Positions 26,152 through 35,955 of a DNA stretch of 64,000 nucleotides are shown piece after piece; positions within the stretch are counted from its first letter, which is position 1; each line of letters opens with the position of its first letter. The notes under the pieces were generated by a model, which was given only the letters and a program-made list of their open reading frames with translations, was not told the DNA's origin and did not search any database. The stretch is from Vibrio tapetis subsp. tapetis (lineage in GTDB: Bacteria; Pseudomonadota; Gammaproteobacteria; Enterobacterales; Vibrionaceae): assembly GCF_900233005.1 (NCBI RefSeq), contig NZ_LT960612.1:868001-932000 (forward strand), written 5' to 3'. The position numbers and the translations under genes were made by a program.

Positions 26152-27669
26152 TTAATCTGGGAACGAGCTTCTTATTCCTTGCAGTTCATCAAAATGCTTC
26201 AAAAACAAATCGGTTAAATTAGGATCGAATTGTTTACCAGACTCTTCTACAAATAGATCGTAGACATCTTTTGCAGGCCAAGGTTCTTTGTAACAACGGC
26301 GTGAAGACAAGGCATCGAATACATCGGCAATAGCGGTGATCCGTGCTTCAATCGGAATGCTTTCTCCTGAAAGTTTGTTAGGGTAGCCAGATCCATCCCA
26401 TTTTTCGTGGTGGAAAGCAGCAATATTGGCAGCAATATTCAGTATCTCTAAGTTAGAGCCCCGAAGGATCTCTGCACCAACGCTAGCGTGAGACATCATG
26501 ACTTGCCATTCTTCAGAATCCAGTTTTCCTGGTTTGTTTAAAATGGCGTCTGGGATGGCGATTTTGCCAATATCATGCAGCGGTGATGCTAATTTTATCT
26601 TGTGAGATAGCTCATCAGACAGTCCATATTTTTGCGCTAAAAATAAGGAAAGTTCAGCTACACGTTTTACATGACTGCCCGATTCTTTTGATCGTGTTTC
26701 TACCACTTCCCCTAATCGGTAAGCGATCTCTTTTTGTGTGTCTCTGACCTCGTTGAGTAAAATGACTTTCTCGTACGCAATCGTAATGTTTCTGATGAAC
26801 AAATCTAAAATCTCAATGTTCTCTTCAAGACTATGATGAGGACAATGAACAATGAGTAAACCGACACTTTTGTTTACTTTTACCGGGATCAAGAACTCTT
26901 CGTCTTTGACTTGAATATAACGTTCTTGGGTATTGGCCACGTCTTCAACTGAACAAGAAATAAACTCATTCAAATCTTTTCCGATCAGCGCTTCTCCGCC
27001 TTCAGATGACGCCACAACTTGCCATTTCCCCTTGACTTCTTGGGCCGCAAAATTGAAGGCGTGTACTTCGCCTAGATCGAGTAGCGCGCTTAACTGAGAA
27101 AGAATGCCATCTAACCAATGAGTGCCATCACCTTCAACCAAGATCGAAGCTGATGAATTGATAATGGTGTTCAAGCCCTTCTTAGTATTTTCAATCACCA
27201 TGATATCGCGATAAGAACGAAGAGCCGCACACAAGGTGGTATTCAGTTTGGTGGCAGTGAGCTCGGTTTTATTCTTGTAGTCATTAATTTCATATTTTTT
27301 AATGACTTCAGCTTCAGGGGCATCGCCAGGCTGCCCCGTTCTTAAAATGATACGAGCGGTACGGTTACCATATTCAACTCTTAGCCAATCCACGAAATCT
27401 AGACCTGCATGATTAGATTCCATGACAACATCTAAAAAGACAACTGAGATATCTTTATTATTGCGGAAGACTTCTTTTGCTTCTTCTGCCGAATAAGCAT
27501 TTAGAAAATTAAGAGTTTTACCCAAATAGTCAAAATCGCTCAAGACGAATTGAGTGACTTTGTGTATGTCGATATCGTCATCGACGATCAATATGTTCCA
27601 CTGCTCGCGGTCTTCCTTAACGATTTCATCTTCATGATCTGAAAAAAGAAACTGGTCATCATTTCCCAT
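26152..27669 (-). CDS. Response regulator with DUF3369 and HD-GYP domains (cyclic di-GMP phosphodiesterase)
   Basis: The 505-residue protein has a receiver domain (about 25-150; ILIVDDDIDIHK acidic pocket, VVFLDVVME phospho-acceptor Asp, RTGQPG and NDYKNKTE), a DUF3369 GAF-like middle (about 165-315) and an HD-GYP domain (about 320-490) with PLHDIGKIAIPD, HHEKWDGSGYP and ARITAIADVFDAL. HD-GYP enzymes hydrolyse cyclic di-GMP to GMP; all catalytic residues seem present. The ATG at 27669 follows AAGAGGT; the TTG six codons earlier is less likely. It is divergent from the histidine kinase at 27955, its probable partner. Confidence 0.93.
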   Translation of the reverse strand: MGNDDQFLFSDHEDEIVKEDREQWNILIVDDDIDIHKVTQFVLSDFDYLGKTLNFLNAYSAEEAKEVFRNNKDISVVFLDVVMESNHAGLDFVDWLRVEYGNRTARIILRTGQPGDAPEAEVIKKYEINDYKNKTELTATKLNTTLCAALRSYRDIMVIENTKKGLNTIINSSASILVEGDGTHWLDGILSQLSALLDLGEVHAFNFAAQEVKGKWQVVASSEGGEALIGKDLNEFISCSVEDVANTQERYIQVKDEEFLIPVKVNKSVGLLIVHCPHHSLEENIEILDLFIRNITIAYEKVILLNEVRDTQKEIAYRLGEVVETRSKESGSHVKRVAELSLFLAQKYGLSDELSHKIKLASPLHDIGKIAIPDAILNKPGKLDSEEWQVMMSHASVGAEILRGSNLEILNIAANIAAFHHEKWDGSGYPNKLSGESIPIEARITAIADVFDALSSRRCYKEPWPAKDVYDLFVEESGKQFDPNLTDLFLKHFDELQGIRSSFPD

Positions 27670-27954
27670 TACATACCTCTTAAGCAACGGTGTTTCATTG
27701 GTATTTTATAAAAGTAATTTAAGTGCAACTTAGCGCCATTTTCACTTCTTATGTAATGATTGTAGTAAAGATTATTCGTCAACAGGATAAATCTGAATAA
27801 AATTTTGAGTGAAAGCACAATTATCAATTCAGTCTGCGTATTAGGTGGCTCACAAAAATAACAATTGGCAAGAAAATCTGAATGATAGGTCTATACTAAT
27901 TTTAGGAAGATTAGCTCAAAGCAGACGGCTCGCGCTATCGTTAAAGGGTTGCAA

Positions 27955-29955
27955 ATGGAAAAACACTTAGATAAAGATGTTCAGGATAACCTCCCTCACG
28001 GAGACGCGATTAAGCGTGGCAATAGTATCGGTTTAAGATTGTTTTTTTACACTTTACTATGTGGCTCAATGTTGGCGATTGCCATTGCAAGTATTCAGCT
28101 TTATTGGGACTTTAAACGTGAAGAAGGTTTGCTTGCTGCTTCTTTAGAAAGAATTGATACGAGCCTGACTTCGTCTGTTGCCAATAGCTTGTGGAACTTA
28201 GATGAAGAACAATTGCAAATTCAAGTCAATGGTATTAAAAATCTCGCGAGCGTAGAGTACGTTGGCGTGTACTCTTACCATAATGGATCGCTACATGTCA
28301 CCGTTGAAAATGGCCAATCAAGCCGAGACAACGAGCTGAGCAAAAGTGCAGAGCTTTACCACAGTGATGAAAAAATAGGGGCCTTGGTGATTGAAATATC
28401 TTATAAGGCGATCTACAACCGGCTAACCGAAAAAGCGACGGTTATTTTGTTGACGCAATTGTTCATCAATTTGATGGTTTCGTTTTGTGTGCTCTTTATC
28501 GTTTTTCACGTCATGATTAAACACATTAATCTAATTTCGAAATTCTTCCAGATGCGCAGCGTTGAAGGCAATGGAGTTAATGAGCAGTTAAACCTAGCCC
28601 GTAACGTACGCCACGATGAAATCGACTTACTGGTTTCTTCTATTAATAAGTTACATGAAGACATCGACTATCAGCTAGAAAAACGCAAGAAAATGAATGT
28701 TCAGTTAGAATTTGAGCGTGACTTTACCGGCGTAATTATCGCTTCATCCCCTTCGCTAATTTGCTCTTTAAACGAAGACTTTGTTATTCAGTTGGCGAAC
28801 ACTGAAGTACAGAATCTGCTATCGATGAATGAAGAGGATCTACTTGGAAAAAACTGGTTCGATTTTTTTGTGAATGAAGACGTGTCAGAAGATAGCCGAC
28901 GTGATCTGTTGGAAAATATCCCGACTTATGAAATGGTTTTAACCATGAATGATCCCAATGGCGAGGAGCGCTATTTACAATGGCGTTTGGTGCAAAATAG
29001 GGAACTGCAACGTGTTATTTGCTTCGGTGTCGATGTAACGGAGTTGACGAATACCGAAAATGCGCTGATTTCTCTGAACCAAAAATTGGAACAAAAAGTA
29101 CAGGAGCGCACACATTCTTTGGAAGAAACGAACAGTGAACTGTCTTTAACCTTAAGTCAGCTTGAAGATACTCAAGAGTCTTTGATTGAGGCTGAAAAAA
29201 TGGCGTCATTGGGCGGGTTAGTCGGTGGCGTTGCTCATGAAATTAACACCCCACTTGGCATCAGTGTTACCGCTACTAGCTTTATTGAAGAAAAAGTGAA
29301 AGTGTTGAAGGTTGGCTTTGAAACCGGCAATCTTTCGAAAACTCAGTTTTCAGGAGCGCTGTCTTCGCTTGCTGAGTCGACGGAAATCTTGACTGCAAAC
29401 CTATCCCGAGCAGAGCAATTGGTCTCTAGCTTTAAACAAGTCGCAGTTGATCAAAGTAGTCAGTCTATTTATCGTTTTAATGTAAAAGATAACTTAGATA
29501 AAGTGTTGCTTTCTTTGTCCCACGAACTCAAGGTATCTCAAGTACAAACTCATATTAGCTGCCCAGACGATATCAACGTAGACAGCTACCCAAGTGGCTA
29601 CATCCAGATCTACACCAACCTGATTACTAATAGTATCCGTCATGGCTTCGACGAGTGGGATGGTGATAGAGACATTTTCTTTGATATTTATGCAGAAGGT
29701 GATCATCTTGTGATCCATTACCGCGATAGTGGTAAAGGCATTGATGCCGCCGTTGTTAAGAACATCTTCGAACCCTTTACAACCACTAAGCGTGGGCGTG
29801 GCGGTAGTGGGTTAGGTGCAAATATTGTTTACAATTTAGTGTCTCAATTATTGCAAGGAAAGATAGAGTGTTTGTCTGGGGTAGATGCGGGAGCTCAATT
29901 TAGAATTACGGTTCCTTTGGTCCTTGATATTGATGCTTCCATTGAGATTGGTTAA
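27955..29955 (+). CDS. Membrane sensor histidine kinase with PAS domain
   Basis: The 666-residue protein has transmembrane helices at about 25-47 and 165-190 enclosing a periplasmic sensor of about 115 residues, a PAS domain (about 265-375: SSPSLICSLNEDFVIQLANT, WFDFFV), a coiled coil (QKLEQKVQERTHSLEETNSE) and a kinase core. The phospho-acceptor region reads GGLVGGVAHEINTPLG; the ATP site shows TNLITNSIRHGF (N box), DSGKGI (G1) and GRGGSGLGANIV (G2). The kinase resembles DctB/PAS-type HPK4 enzymes. It faces the DUF3369/HD-GYP regulator, so it likely controls cyclic di-GMP breakdown. The ATG at 27955 follows AAAGGG. Confidence 0.92.
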   Translation: MEKHLDKDVQDNLPHGDAIKRGNSIGLRLFFYTLLCGSMLAIAIASIQLYWDFKREEGLLAASLERIDTSLTSSVANSLWNLDEEQLQIQVNGIKNLASVEYVGVYSYHNGSLHVTVENGQSSRDNELSKSAELYHSDEKIGALVIEISYKAIYNRLTEKATVILLTQLFINLMVSFCVLFIVFHVMIKHINLISKFFQMRSVEGNGVNEQLNLARNVRHDEIDLLVSSINKLHEDIDYQLEKRKKMNVQLEFERDFTGVIIASSPSLICSLNEDFVIQLANTEVQNLLSMNEEDLLGKNWFDFFVNEDVSEDSRRDLLENIPTYEMVLTMNDPNGEERYLQWRLVQNRELQRVICFGVDVTELTNTENALISLNQKLEQKVQERTHSLEETNSELSLTLSQLEDTQESLIEAEKMASLGGLVGGVAHEINTPLGISVTATSFIEEKVKVLKVGFETGNLSKTQFSGALSSLAESTEILTANLSRAEQLVSSFKQVAVDQSSQSIYRFNVKDNLDKVLLSLSHELKVSQVQTHISCPDDINVDSYPSGYIQIYTNLITNSIRHGFDEWDGDRDIFFDIYAEGDHLVIHYRDSGKGIDAAVVKNIFEPFTTTKRGRGGSGLGANIVYNLVSQLLQGKIECLSGVDAGAQFRITVPLVLDIDASIEIG

Positions 29956-29981
29956 CGGCAATTATTGTTGTTACGTACTGA

Positions 29982-30019
29982 AAATAAAAGCCACCTCATC
30001 ACATGGGTGGCTTTTATTT
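29982..30019. terminator. Bidirectional terminator between the kinase gene and glpD
   Basis: AAATAAAAGCCACC (29982-29995) pairs with GGTGGCTTTTATTT (30006-30019), a 14-bp stem with a 10-base loop. Confidence 0.9.
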
Positions 30020-30042
30020 CGTTGGGCGTTCGTTGTTAATAA

Positions 30043-31542
30043 CTAGGCTCGTAGTGCCTGTGAGTCATTGTTTATGTATTGATAAAGCCCTTCGGTTTGT
30101 TCCGCATTAAAGGTAAGGCCAAGCTTGGTTCTGCGCCATAAAATATCTTCCACACTTATCGCCCATTCATGCTCAACCAAATAGTCGACTTCTGCTTGAT
30201 AGAGGCCATGGCCGAAATGCAGGCCTAATTCATTTTCCGTTGTAAGGCCGTCAAGCATCTGATGAGTTCGAGTACCGTAATTGCGAACCCAGCGCTTTAT
30301 GAGTTTAATATCAATGGTGGGAGCATAACGCGCTATTTTTGCTTCCAGATGATCTCTGGATGGAAAGTCCCCCCCGGGCAGTAATGCATTTTCTGTCCAA
30401 TCGCCTGACATATCAGGAAAGAATGGTTGAAGTCGCTTCATTGCTGCTTGACCGAGTTTTCGATAGGTCGTTAGCTTACCACCGAATACAGAAAGTAAAG
30501 GCGCATTCGGGTTGCTGCCATCTACTTCTATGGTGTAATCACGAGTGACCGCTTGAGCGTCGGAAGACTCATCTTCCATTAGTGGGCGAACTCCTGACCA
30601 TGTATTGATAACATCACTTGGGCTAATGGGTGATTTAAAATGTTGATTGACGATATCACACAAGTATTCGACTTCATCATCACTGATGGCCACTTTGCTC
30701 GGATCGCCTTCGTAATCGACGTCCGTCGTGCCAATCATGGAATAATCTTGTTGGTATGGGATGACAAATACAATACGTTTATCTTCATTTTGAAGAATAT
30801 AAGCGTGATCATCTTTGTACAGTTTTGGCACCACTATGTGGCTACCTTTTACTAGCCGAATTGAGCGAGGCGCCGGTTTGTCTAACTGCTCCGAGAATAA
30901 TGATTCAACCCATGGCCCCGCCGCATTAACCAATGCTTTACTTTGAATCTGGTAACTCGATTTGTCGTCTTGAACTGTAACCGTCCAACCATCGTCACCT
31001 GCCGTTGCTTGAGTGCAGCGTGTTCGAGTGAGTATGGTTGCCCCTTTCTGTTTGGCGAGTAGAGCATTACAAACAACCAAACGAGCATCATCTACTGCAC
31101 AATCTGAATATTCGAAACCCGTTACCATATCGGATTTTAGGGGATCATTAGCCGTAAAACGAATCCCTTTACTGGCCGGAAGTGAAACTCGCTTACCGAG
31201 GTTGTCGTATAAGAATAACCCTGCGCGGATCATCCAAGCTGGGCGTAAGTGGGGGCGGTGAGGTAAACGAAAACGTAAAGGTGCGACCAAGTGCGGTGCA
31301 TTTTTGAGTAAAGTTTCTCGTTCTGCCAACGCCTCACCTACAAGACGAAACTCATAATGTTCGAGATAACGTAATCCACCGTGAATCAGTTTACTAGAGG
31401 CCGAAGAGGTTGCTGATGCTAAATCGGACATTTCAACCAAGGCAACGTTAAGCCCGCGACCAGCCGCATCAGACGCGATAGCGACACCATTGATACCACC
31501 GCCGACAACCAATAAGTCAAAATGTTGTTTTTGTTGAGTCAT
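30043..31542 (-). CDS. glpD: Aerobic glycerol-3-phosphate dehydrogenase
   Basis: The 499-residue flavoprotein oxidises glycerol-3-phosphate to dihydroxyacetone phosphate and passes electrons to quinones at the inner membrane. The N-terminus LLVVGGGINGVAIASDAAGRG is the FAD-binding motif; SKLIHGGLRYLE, SIRLVKGSHIVVPK and LLSVFGGKLTTYRKLGQ are family signatures. The start at 31542 follows AAAGGAAC. A GlpR-type operator overlaps its upstream region (31576-31593), so it should be induced by glycerol-3-phosphate. glpF and glpK are not beside it. Confidence 0.96.
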   Translation of the reverse strand: MTQQKQHFDLLVVGGGINGVAIASDAAGRGLNVALVEMSDLASATSSASSKLIHGGLRYLEHYEFRLVGEALAERETLLKNAPHLVAPLRFRLPHRPHLRPAWMIRAGLFLYDNLGKRVSLPASKGIRFTANDPLKSDMVTGFEYSDCAVDDARLVVCNALLAKQKGATILTRTRCTQATAGDDGWTVTVQDDKSSYQIQSKALVNAAGPWVESLFSEQLDKPAPRSIRLVKGSHIVVPKLYKDDHAYILQNEDKRIVFVIPYQQDYSMIGTTDVDYEGDPSKVAISDDEVEYLCDIVNQHFKSPISPSDVINTWSGVRPLMEDESSDAQAVTRDYTIEVDGSNPNAPLLSVFGGKLTTYRKLGQAAMKRLQPFFPDMSGDWTENALLPGGDFPSRDHLEAKIARYAPTIDIKLIKRWVRNYGTRTHQMLDGLTTENELGLHFGHGLYQAEVDYLVEHEWAISVEDILWRRTKLGLTFNAEQTEGLYQYINNDSQALRA

Positions 31543-31575
31543 TATCGTTCCTTTACTTTCGTTATACGTATAATT

Positions 31576-31593
31576 ATGTTCGAATTCGAGCAT
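31576..31593. promoter_or_regulatory. GlpR operator upstream of glpD
   Basis: ATGTTCGAATTCGAGCAT is a near-perfect palindrome matching the GlpR consensus ATGTTCGNTANCGAACAT in most positions. It lies 34 bp upstream of the glpD start. Partial copies follow around 31608-31625. Confidence 0.7.
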
Positions 31594-31685
31594 TGTATAA
31601 TGAATTTAGAACATGATCGAGCGAAAAGCACACGGAAAATGTTCATTTTGTGTGTGCCTTATGCTTTTCTTTACTAAATAAGAGG

Positions 31686-32105
31686 TTAAACGAGGGTTTT
31701 CTTGTAGAAGATTTTATCGGTACCGGTTTTAGGGAAGTCGACGTAGCGGCCAACTTCGGTAAACCCTTGCTTGAGGTAAAACTGGGGAGCCTGAAAATTA
31801 TAGGTATCTAGAAAGATATGCTGGGCTTCGTGTTTCCGGGCTTCTTTTTCAGCAAGGGAGAGGATCTTGGCACCCAATCCTTTTCCTCTAATAGAAGAAG
31901 AGAGCCACAGCCGCTGTATATGTAAGGAATTGTAGTGTAAGCGGCCGGTTAATCCGCCTTCGACCTGACCGTTAGAGTCTCTAAGAAATAGTGCAATTGG
32001 TCGTTCACTTAAGTCGGGGAAGAAGTCTTTATTGAATTCGCTTAAGCCTTTATAAAGTATCTCAATGTCTTTTTTTTCTGGATGGTGCGTGACTTCAATG
32101 ATCAT
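31686..32105 (-). CDS. GNAT-family N-acetyltransferase
   Basis: The 139-residue protein shows a complete GNAT fold: LHIQRLWLSSSIRGKGLGAKIL holds strand 4 and the RGxGxG-type acetyl-CoA loop (R-G-K-G-L-G), and FLDTYNFQAPQFYLKQGFTEVGR holds strand 5 and the conserved Tyr. It is close to small GNATs annotated as YncA/RimI-like. Substrate unknown. It stands alone between glpD and a YjiH-type gene, with GAGG upstream of the ATG at 32105. Confidence 0.85.
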   Translation of the reverse strand: MIIEVTHHPEKKDIEILYKGLSEFNKDFFPDLSERPIALFLRDSNGQVEGGLTGRLHYNSLHIQRLWLSSSIRGKGLGAKILSLAEKEARKHEAQHIFLDTYNFQAPQFYLKQGFTEVGRYVDFPKTGTDKIFYKKTLV

Positions 32106-32194
32106 GATGAGGTCCGTTTCAACTGCTCAATTTGTTGAGTATAAGTTATACAAAATAGGAGTGAAGGAAAAACGGTGACCAACTTATCAAATAC

Positions 32195-32225
32195 AAAAAA
32201 AAGCACCTCTACGATAGAGGTGCTT
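32195..32225 (-). terminator. Terminator after the 32275 YjiH-type gene
   Basis: AAGCACCTCTA (32201-32211) pairs with TAGAGGTGCTT (32215-32225), loop of 3. On the minus strand T residues follow (T8 with the stem end). Confidence 0.92.
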
Positions 32226-32274
32226 AATGTACAAGAGCGTTAAATAATCAGCGAGACTCTTTAGGTTCTCTATT

Positions 32275-33645
32275 CTAGAAAATCAGGTGAGCAACACCTG
32301 CAATAACAGGAAGTGTGATTATGGTACGTAGAATAAAGATGAAGAACAGCTCAAAAATGTTTACAGGGATCTTACTGCCCAATAGTAGAGCACCAATTTC
32401 AGACATGTAAATCAGTTGAGTTACCGACATGGCGGCAATGACAAAACGAGTCAGGTCACTTTCGATAGAAGCTGCAAGGATAGATGGGATAAACATATCC
32501 GCAAAGCCAACCACGATGGTTTCAGATGCTTGAACCGCTTCAGGGATCTGTAGCAATTCTAGGAACGGAATAAACGGCTTACCAAGAATGGTAAATACTG
32601 AGGTGTATTCTGCGATCACTAGCGCGATTGTACCTAAAGCCATAACAACAGGTAGAACCCCAAACACCATATCTACCGCGTTTTTAATGCCCTCAGTGGC
32701 AACCGTTTTTGGTGACTTAACTTGATTCGCTTTGTTTACTGCAAGCTCTAGACCCCAAGAGAAGCTATTGTGACCAGTCGGAATCGCGTTTGCGCCTTTT
32801 TCAGGTTTGCTGCCGTCGATGTATAGGTCTTTCTTACGGCTTAATGGTGGAAGGCGAGGAATAATGATTGCCGCGACAATGCCCGCTAAACAGATAGCAC
32901 CATAAAAAGGTAAGAACAGGTGCTCTAACTCGACTTGAGCGAGTACAACTAAACTGAATGTAATAGATACTGCTGAGAACGTGGTACCAACAACGGCGGC
33001 TTCACGCTGGGTGTAAAACTTGCTTTCGTATTGTTTGCTGGTTAGCAGAATACCAACACTGCCGTCACCTAACCAAGAAGCCATACAGTCGATAGCACTA
33101 CGGCCTGGCAAGTTAAAAACAGGGCGCATGATTTTGCTCAGTAACGTACCAAACAGTTCAAGTAGGCCAAAATTAAGTAATAAAGGAAGTAAAAGGCCTG
33201 CAAAAATAAATACAGCGAATAGTGTTGGCAGTAGGCCTTCAAGCACTAAGCCACCCGTATTTTGTTCCCAAATGGCTTCAGGGCCAACTTGGAAAAAAGT
33301 CATTATTACCGCAGCACCACCGATTAATCGAACCGCTAACCAAAGTGGCGAAGGGCTCAATAGACCGTTGAGGAATTCGTTATTCGCCACAAATTTGGGC
33401 TTGGCAATCATATTAGCAACGGTTGCAACAGACATAAAAGCAATGACAGACGTTACGATTTCAATTAGGTAGCCATCCAGTACGGCTTGCAGTGCTTTAG
33501 CTAATACTGCAACGGGAATGGTGATATCACCGTTGTATGTGATTGGCGCCATAAAAAGGAACAGGCCAATTAAAGACGGAATCAAGAAGATCCAGAAATT
33601 GTTTTTGCTCTTGGGTGTGGTGCTAGTTTGTGTCGTGTTGTCCAT
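32275..33645 (-). CDS. YjiH-family membrane protein, long form with two Gate domains
   Basis: The 456-residue protein has about ten hydrophobic segments. Two similar nucleoside-recognition (Gate) halves can be seen: FNLPGRSAIDCMASWLGDGSVGILL with the following TTFSAVSITFSLVV, and VVGFADMFIPSILAASIESDLTRFVIAAMSVTQLIYMSEIG. This is the long YjiH form (PF07670). Members are presumed solute carriers; the substrate is unknown. The ATG at 33645 (MDNTTQTST) is preferred over the open extension to 33726. It is a single gene ending in a strong terminator and divergent from the alkylsulfatase gene. Confidence 0.85.
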   Translation of the reverse strand: MDNTTQTSTTPKSKNNFWIFLIPSLIGLFLFMAPITYNGDITIPVAVLAKALQAVLDGYLIEIVTSVIAFMSVATVANMIAKPKFVANNEFLNGLLSPSPLWLAVRLIGGAAVIMTFFQVGPEAIWEQNTGGLVLEGLLPTLFAVFIFAGLLLPLLLNFGLLELFGTLLSKIMRPVFNLPGRSAIDCMASWLGDGSVGILLTSKQYESKFYTQREAAVVGTTFSAVSITFSLVVLAQVELEHLFLPFYGAICLAGIVAAIIIPRLPPLSRKKDLYIDGSKPEKGANAIPTGHNSFSWGLELAVNKANQVKSPKTVATEGIKNAVDMVFGVLPVVMALGTIALVIAEYTSVFTILGKPFIPFLELLQIPEAVQASETIVVGFADMFIPSILAASIESDLTRFVIAAMSVTQLIYMSEIGALLLGSKIPVNIFELFFIFILRTIITLPVIAGVAHLIF

Positions 33646-33991
33646 CGTCTCTACTCTTGTTACGGCTAATGCATTATGTTTCGCATAATAATGCAATAAA
33701 CATTGGTATTTACTCACTGACCGCAAGAATAACTACTTTTTATGTTAATTGAAATACTATGCATTAAAAAAAACTAATTATGCAGTTTTATTCTAGGTTA
33801 ACTGGTCAAAATTTAGTTAATTGTAACGTAGATGTTATCGGGATGTCTGCGTAAAATTCGTCAATTTTTCAGCATCGGAGATTTAACCGGTATCACAATC
33901 CTAAATAAAGAATTTCTGCGACTTTGTAATCTGTAAATTACTGACCTATTTTCATTATGTGATACTTTTTTCATACTAGAGGGAATGGTTA
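33646..33991. other. Divergent promoter region, YjiH-type gene / alkylsulfatase gene
   Basis: About 345 bp of AT-rich sequence with no supported gene. It must contain both promoters. GTTAACTGGTC and AGTTAAT words recur around 33797-33820, but no known operator was recognised. Confidence 0.5.
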
Positions 33992-35947
33992 ATGAAGCGT
34001 TATGTAATTTCAGCTTTAGTTATTGGCTTTTCAGTCAATAGCTTAGCGTCAGAGTCAATGCCCGCCACTTCAGCCACTATTGAGGCGAATCAAAAGGTTT
34101 ACAAAAGCCTCCCATTTAATGACAAAAAGGATTTTGAGAACGCGCAAAAAGGCTTTATTGCTAAACAAGATGTGGTCACCATCAAAAACGCTAACGGAGA
34201 TGTTGTTTGGGATTTAGAAGAATACAAAAAATTCATCACTCTCGATGCGAAATCACCGGATAGTGTAAATCCTAGCTTATGGCGTAATGCTCAGCTCAAT
34301 GTGATTAATGGCTTATTTAAGGTTAGCGATGGCATCTATCAAGTTCGTGGATATGACTTAACGAACATTACCTTTGTTGAAGGTAAGAGAGGGTGGATCG
34401 TTTTTGATCCATTAATCTCTCAAGAAACGGCGAAAGCAGCACTGGATTTTATTAATGGTGAGTTGGGCGAACGACCTGTTACCGCTGTCATTTATAGCCA
34501 CAGCCACATTGACCATTTCGGTGGTGTCCGAGGGATCGTTGATGAAGCCGACGTAAAATCTGGCAAGGTTGAAATTATTGCCTCACATGGTTTTGTTGAG
34601 CACGCAGTTTCCGAGAACGTTATCGCTGGTAATGCGATGGGACGTCGTGCCATTTATATGTATGGGGCATTACTACCTAGAAATGAACGTGGCGGTGTGA
34701 ATGGAGGTTTAGGGCAAACAACCTCTACCGGCCTTGCTACCTTGATCGCACCAACCTTGATTATCGAAAAAACAGGTGAAGAGCATACTGTTGATGGTGT
34801 TCGCATGGTTTTCCAGTACACACCTGGCTCTGAAGCACCAACAGAAATTAATACATGGTTCCCTGATAAAAAAGCGTTATGGATGGCCGAAAACAGTACC
34901 AATACCATGCATAACATTTTGACATTACGTGGGGCGCCAGTTCGTGATGCATTGAAGTGGTCTTACTATTTGAATGAAACTATTGAAATGTGGGGCAGTG
35001 ACGTAGAGGTGAAATTCCAAAGCCACCACTGGCCAATGTGGGGGCAAAAAGACATTGTTGAGTACTTCAAGCGTCAGCGCGATATGTATAAATACACACA
35101 CGACCAAACCGTTCGTCTGATGAATCAAGGTTATATAGGAGAAGAGATTTCAGAGATTATTCAGTTCCCTGAAGAAATCGATAAAAACTGGAGTACTCGA
35201 GGTTATTACGGCACCTTGCGTCACAATAGCCGGGCTGTGTATCAAAGATATATGGGCTGGTACTCTGGCAACCCGTCGGATCTAAATAATCTTCCGCCAA
35301 CAAATGCTGCGGTGAAATACGTAGAATACATGGGTGGAGAAAGTGCGACGATTGATAAGGCTCAAGCGGATTTCGATAAAGGAAATTATCGTTGGGTTGC
35401 AGAAGTCATGAAACACGTAGTTTTCGCGAATCCGCAAAGTAAACGAAGCAAAGCTTTATTGGCAAATGCTTACGAACAGCTTGGCTATCAGGCAGAGTCT
35501 GGGCCGTGGCGTTCAGTTTATTTACAAGGTGCTTATGAACTAAGAAATGGAACCCCAAGTGCTGGTGGTACTACAACGGCGTCGCCAGATATCATCAAAA
35601 ATATGCCACCAGAGATGCTATTCGATTACCTAGCCGTACGTATCCTACCAGACAAAGCAGAGGGTAAAGACTATACCATTAACATTGATTTCACTGATTT
35701 GGACGAACAGTACACGCTATATATTGAAAACTCGGTACTTAACCATACTCGTAAAATCAGCGATGAGCCCGACGTATCCTTAGTGCTAACGAAAGAAACG
35801 TTAGACAATGTTCAACTCGGCGCAGTGACATTAGAAAAAGCAATCATGGATGGAGACATTAAACTTAAAGGCGAGAAACAGGTCTTTAAAGACTTTGTTG
35901 GCATGCTGGATACGTTTAACTTCTGGTTTAACATCGTTACCCCATAG
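33992..35947 (+). CDS. Exported alkylsulfatase, metallo-beta-lactamase fold (SdsA1/BDS1-like)
   Basis: The 651-residue enzyme is predicted to cleave sulfate from alkyl sulfates. A signal peptide (MKRYVISALVIGFSVNSLA) directs export. The metallo-beta-lactamase domain (about 100-350) has the zinc motif His170-x-His172-x-Asp174-His175 in YSHSHIDHFGG, then MAENSTNTMHNI and FQSHHWPMWG. An alpha-helical dimerisation domain (about 370-520; TRGYYGTLRHNSRAVYQRYMGW) and a C-terminal SCP2-like domain (about 530-651) complete the SdsA1 architecture. It is followed after 8 bp by a small exported protein. AGAGGGA precedes the ATG. Confidence 0.93.
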   Translation: MKRYVISALVIGFSVNSLASESMPATSATIEANQKVYKSLPFNDKKDFENAQKGFIAKQDVVTIKNANGDVVWDLEEYKKFITLDAKSPDSVNPSLWRNAQLNVINGLFKVSDGIYQVRGYDLTNITFVEGKRGWIVFDPLISQETAKAALDFINGELGERPVTAVIYSHSHIDHFGGVRGIVDEADVKSGKVEIIASHGFVEHAVSENVIAGNAMGRRAIYMYGALLPRNERGGVNGGLGQTTSTGLATLIAPTLIIEKTGEEHTVDGVRMVFQYTPGSEAPTEINTWFPDKKALWMAENSTNTMHNILTLRGAPVRDALKWSYYLNETIEMWGSDVEVKFQSHHWPMWGQKDIVEYFKRQRDMYKYTHDQTVRLMNQGYIGEEISEIIQFPEEIDKNWSTRGYYGTLRHNSRAVYQRYMGWYSGNPSDLNNLPPTNAAVKYVEYMGGESATIDKAQADFDKGNYRWVAEVMKHVVFANPQSKRSKALLANAYEQLGYQAESGPWRSVYLQGAYELRNGTPSAGGTTTASPDIIKNMPPEMLFDYLAVRILPDKAEGKDYTINIDFTDLDEQYTLYIENSVLNHTRKISDEPDVSLVLTKETLDNVQLGAVTLEKAIMDGDIKLKGEKQVFKDFVGMLDTFNFWFNIVTP

Positions 35948-35955
35948 GAGCTGCC

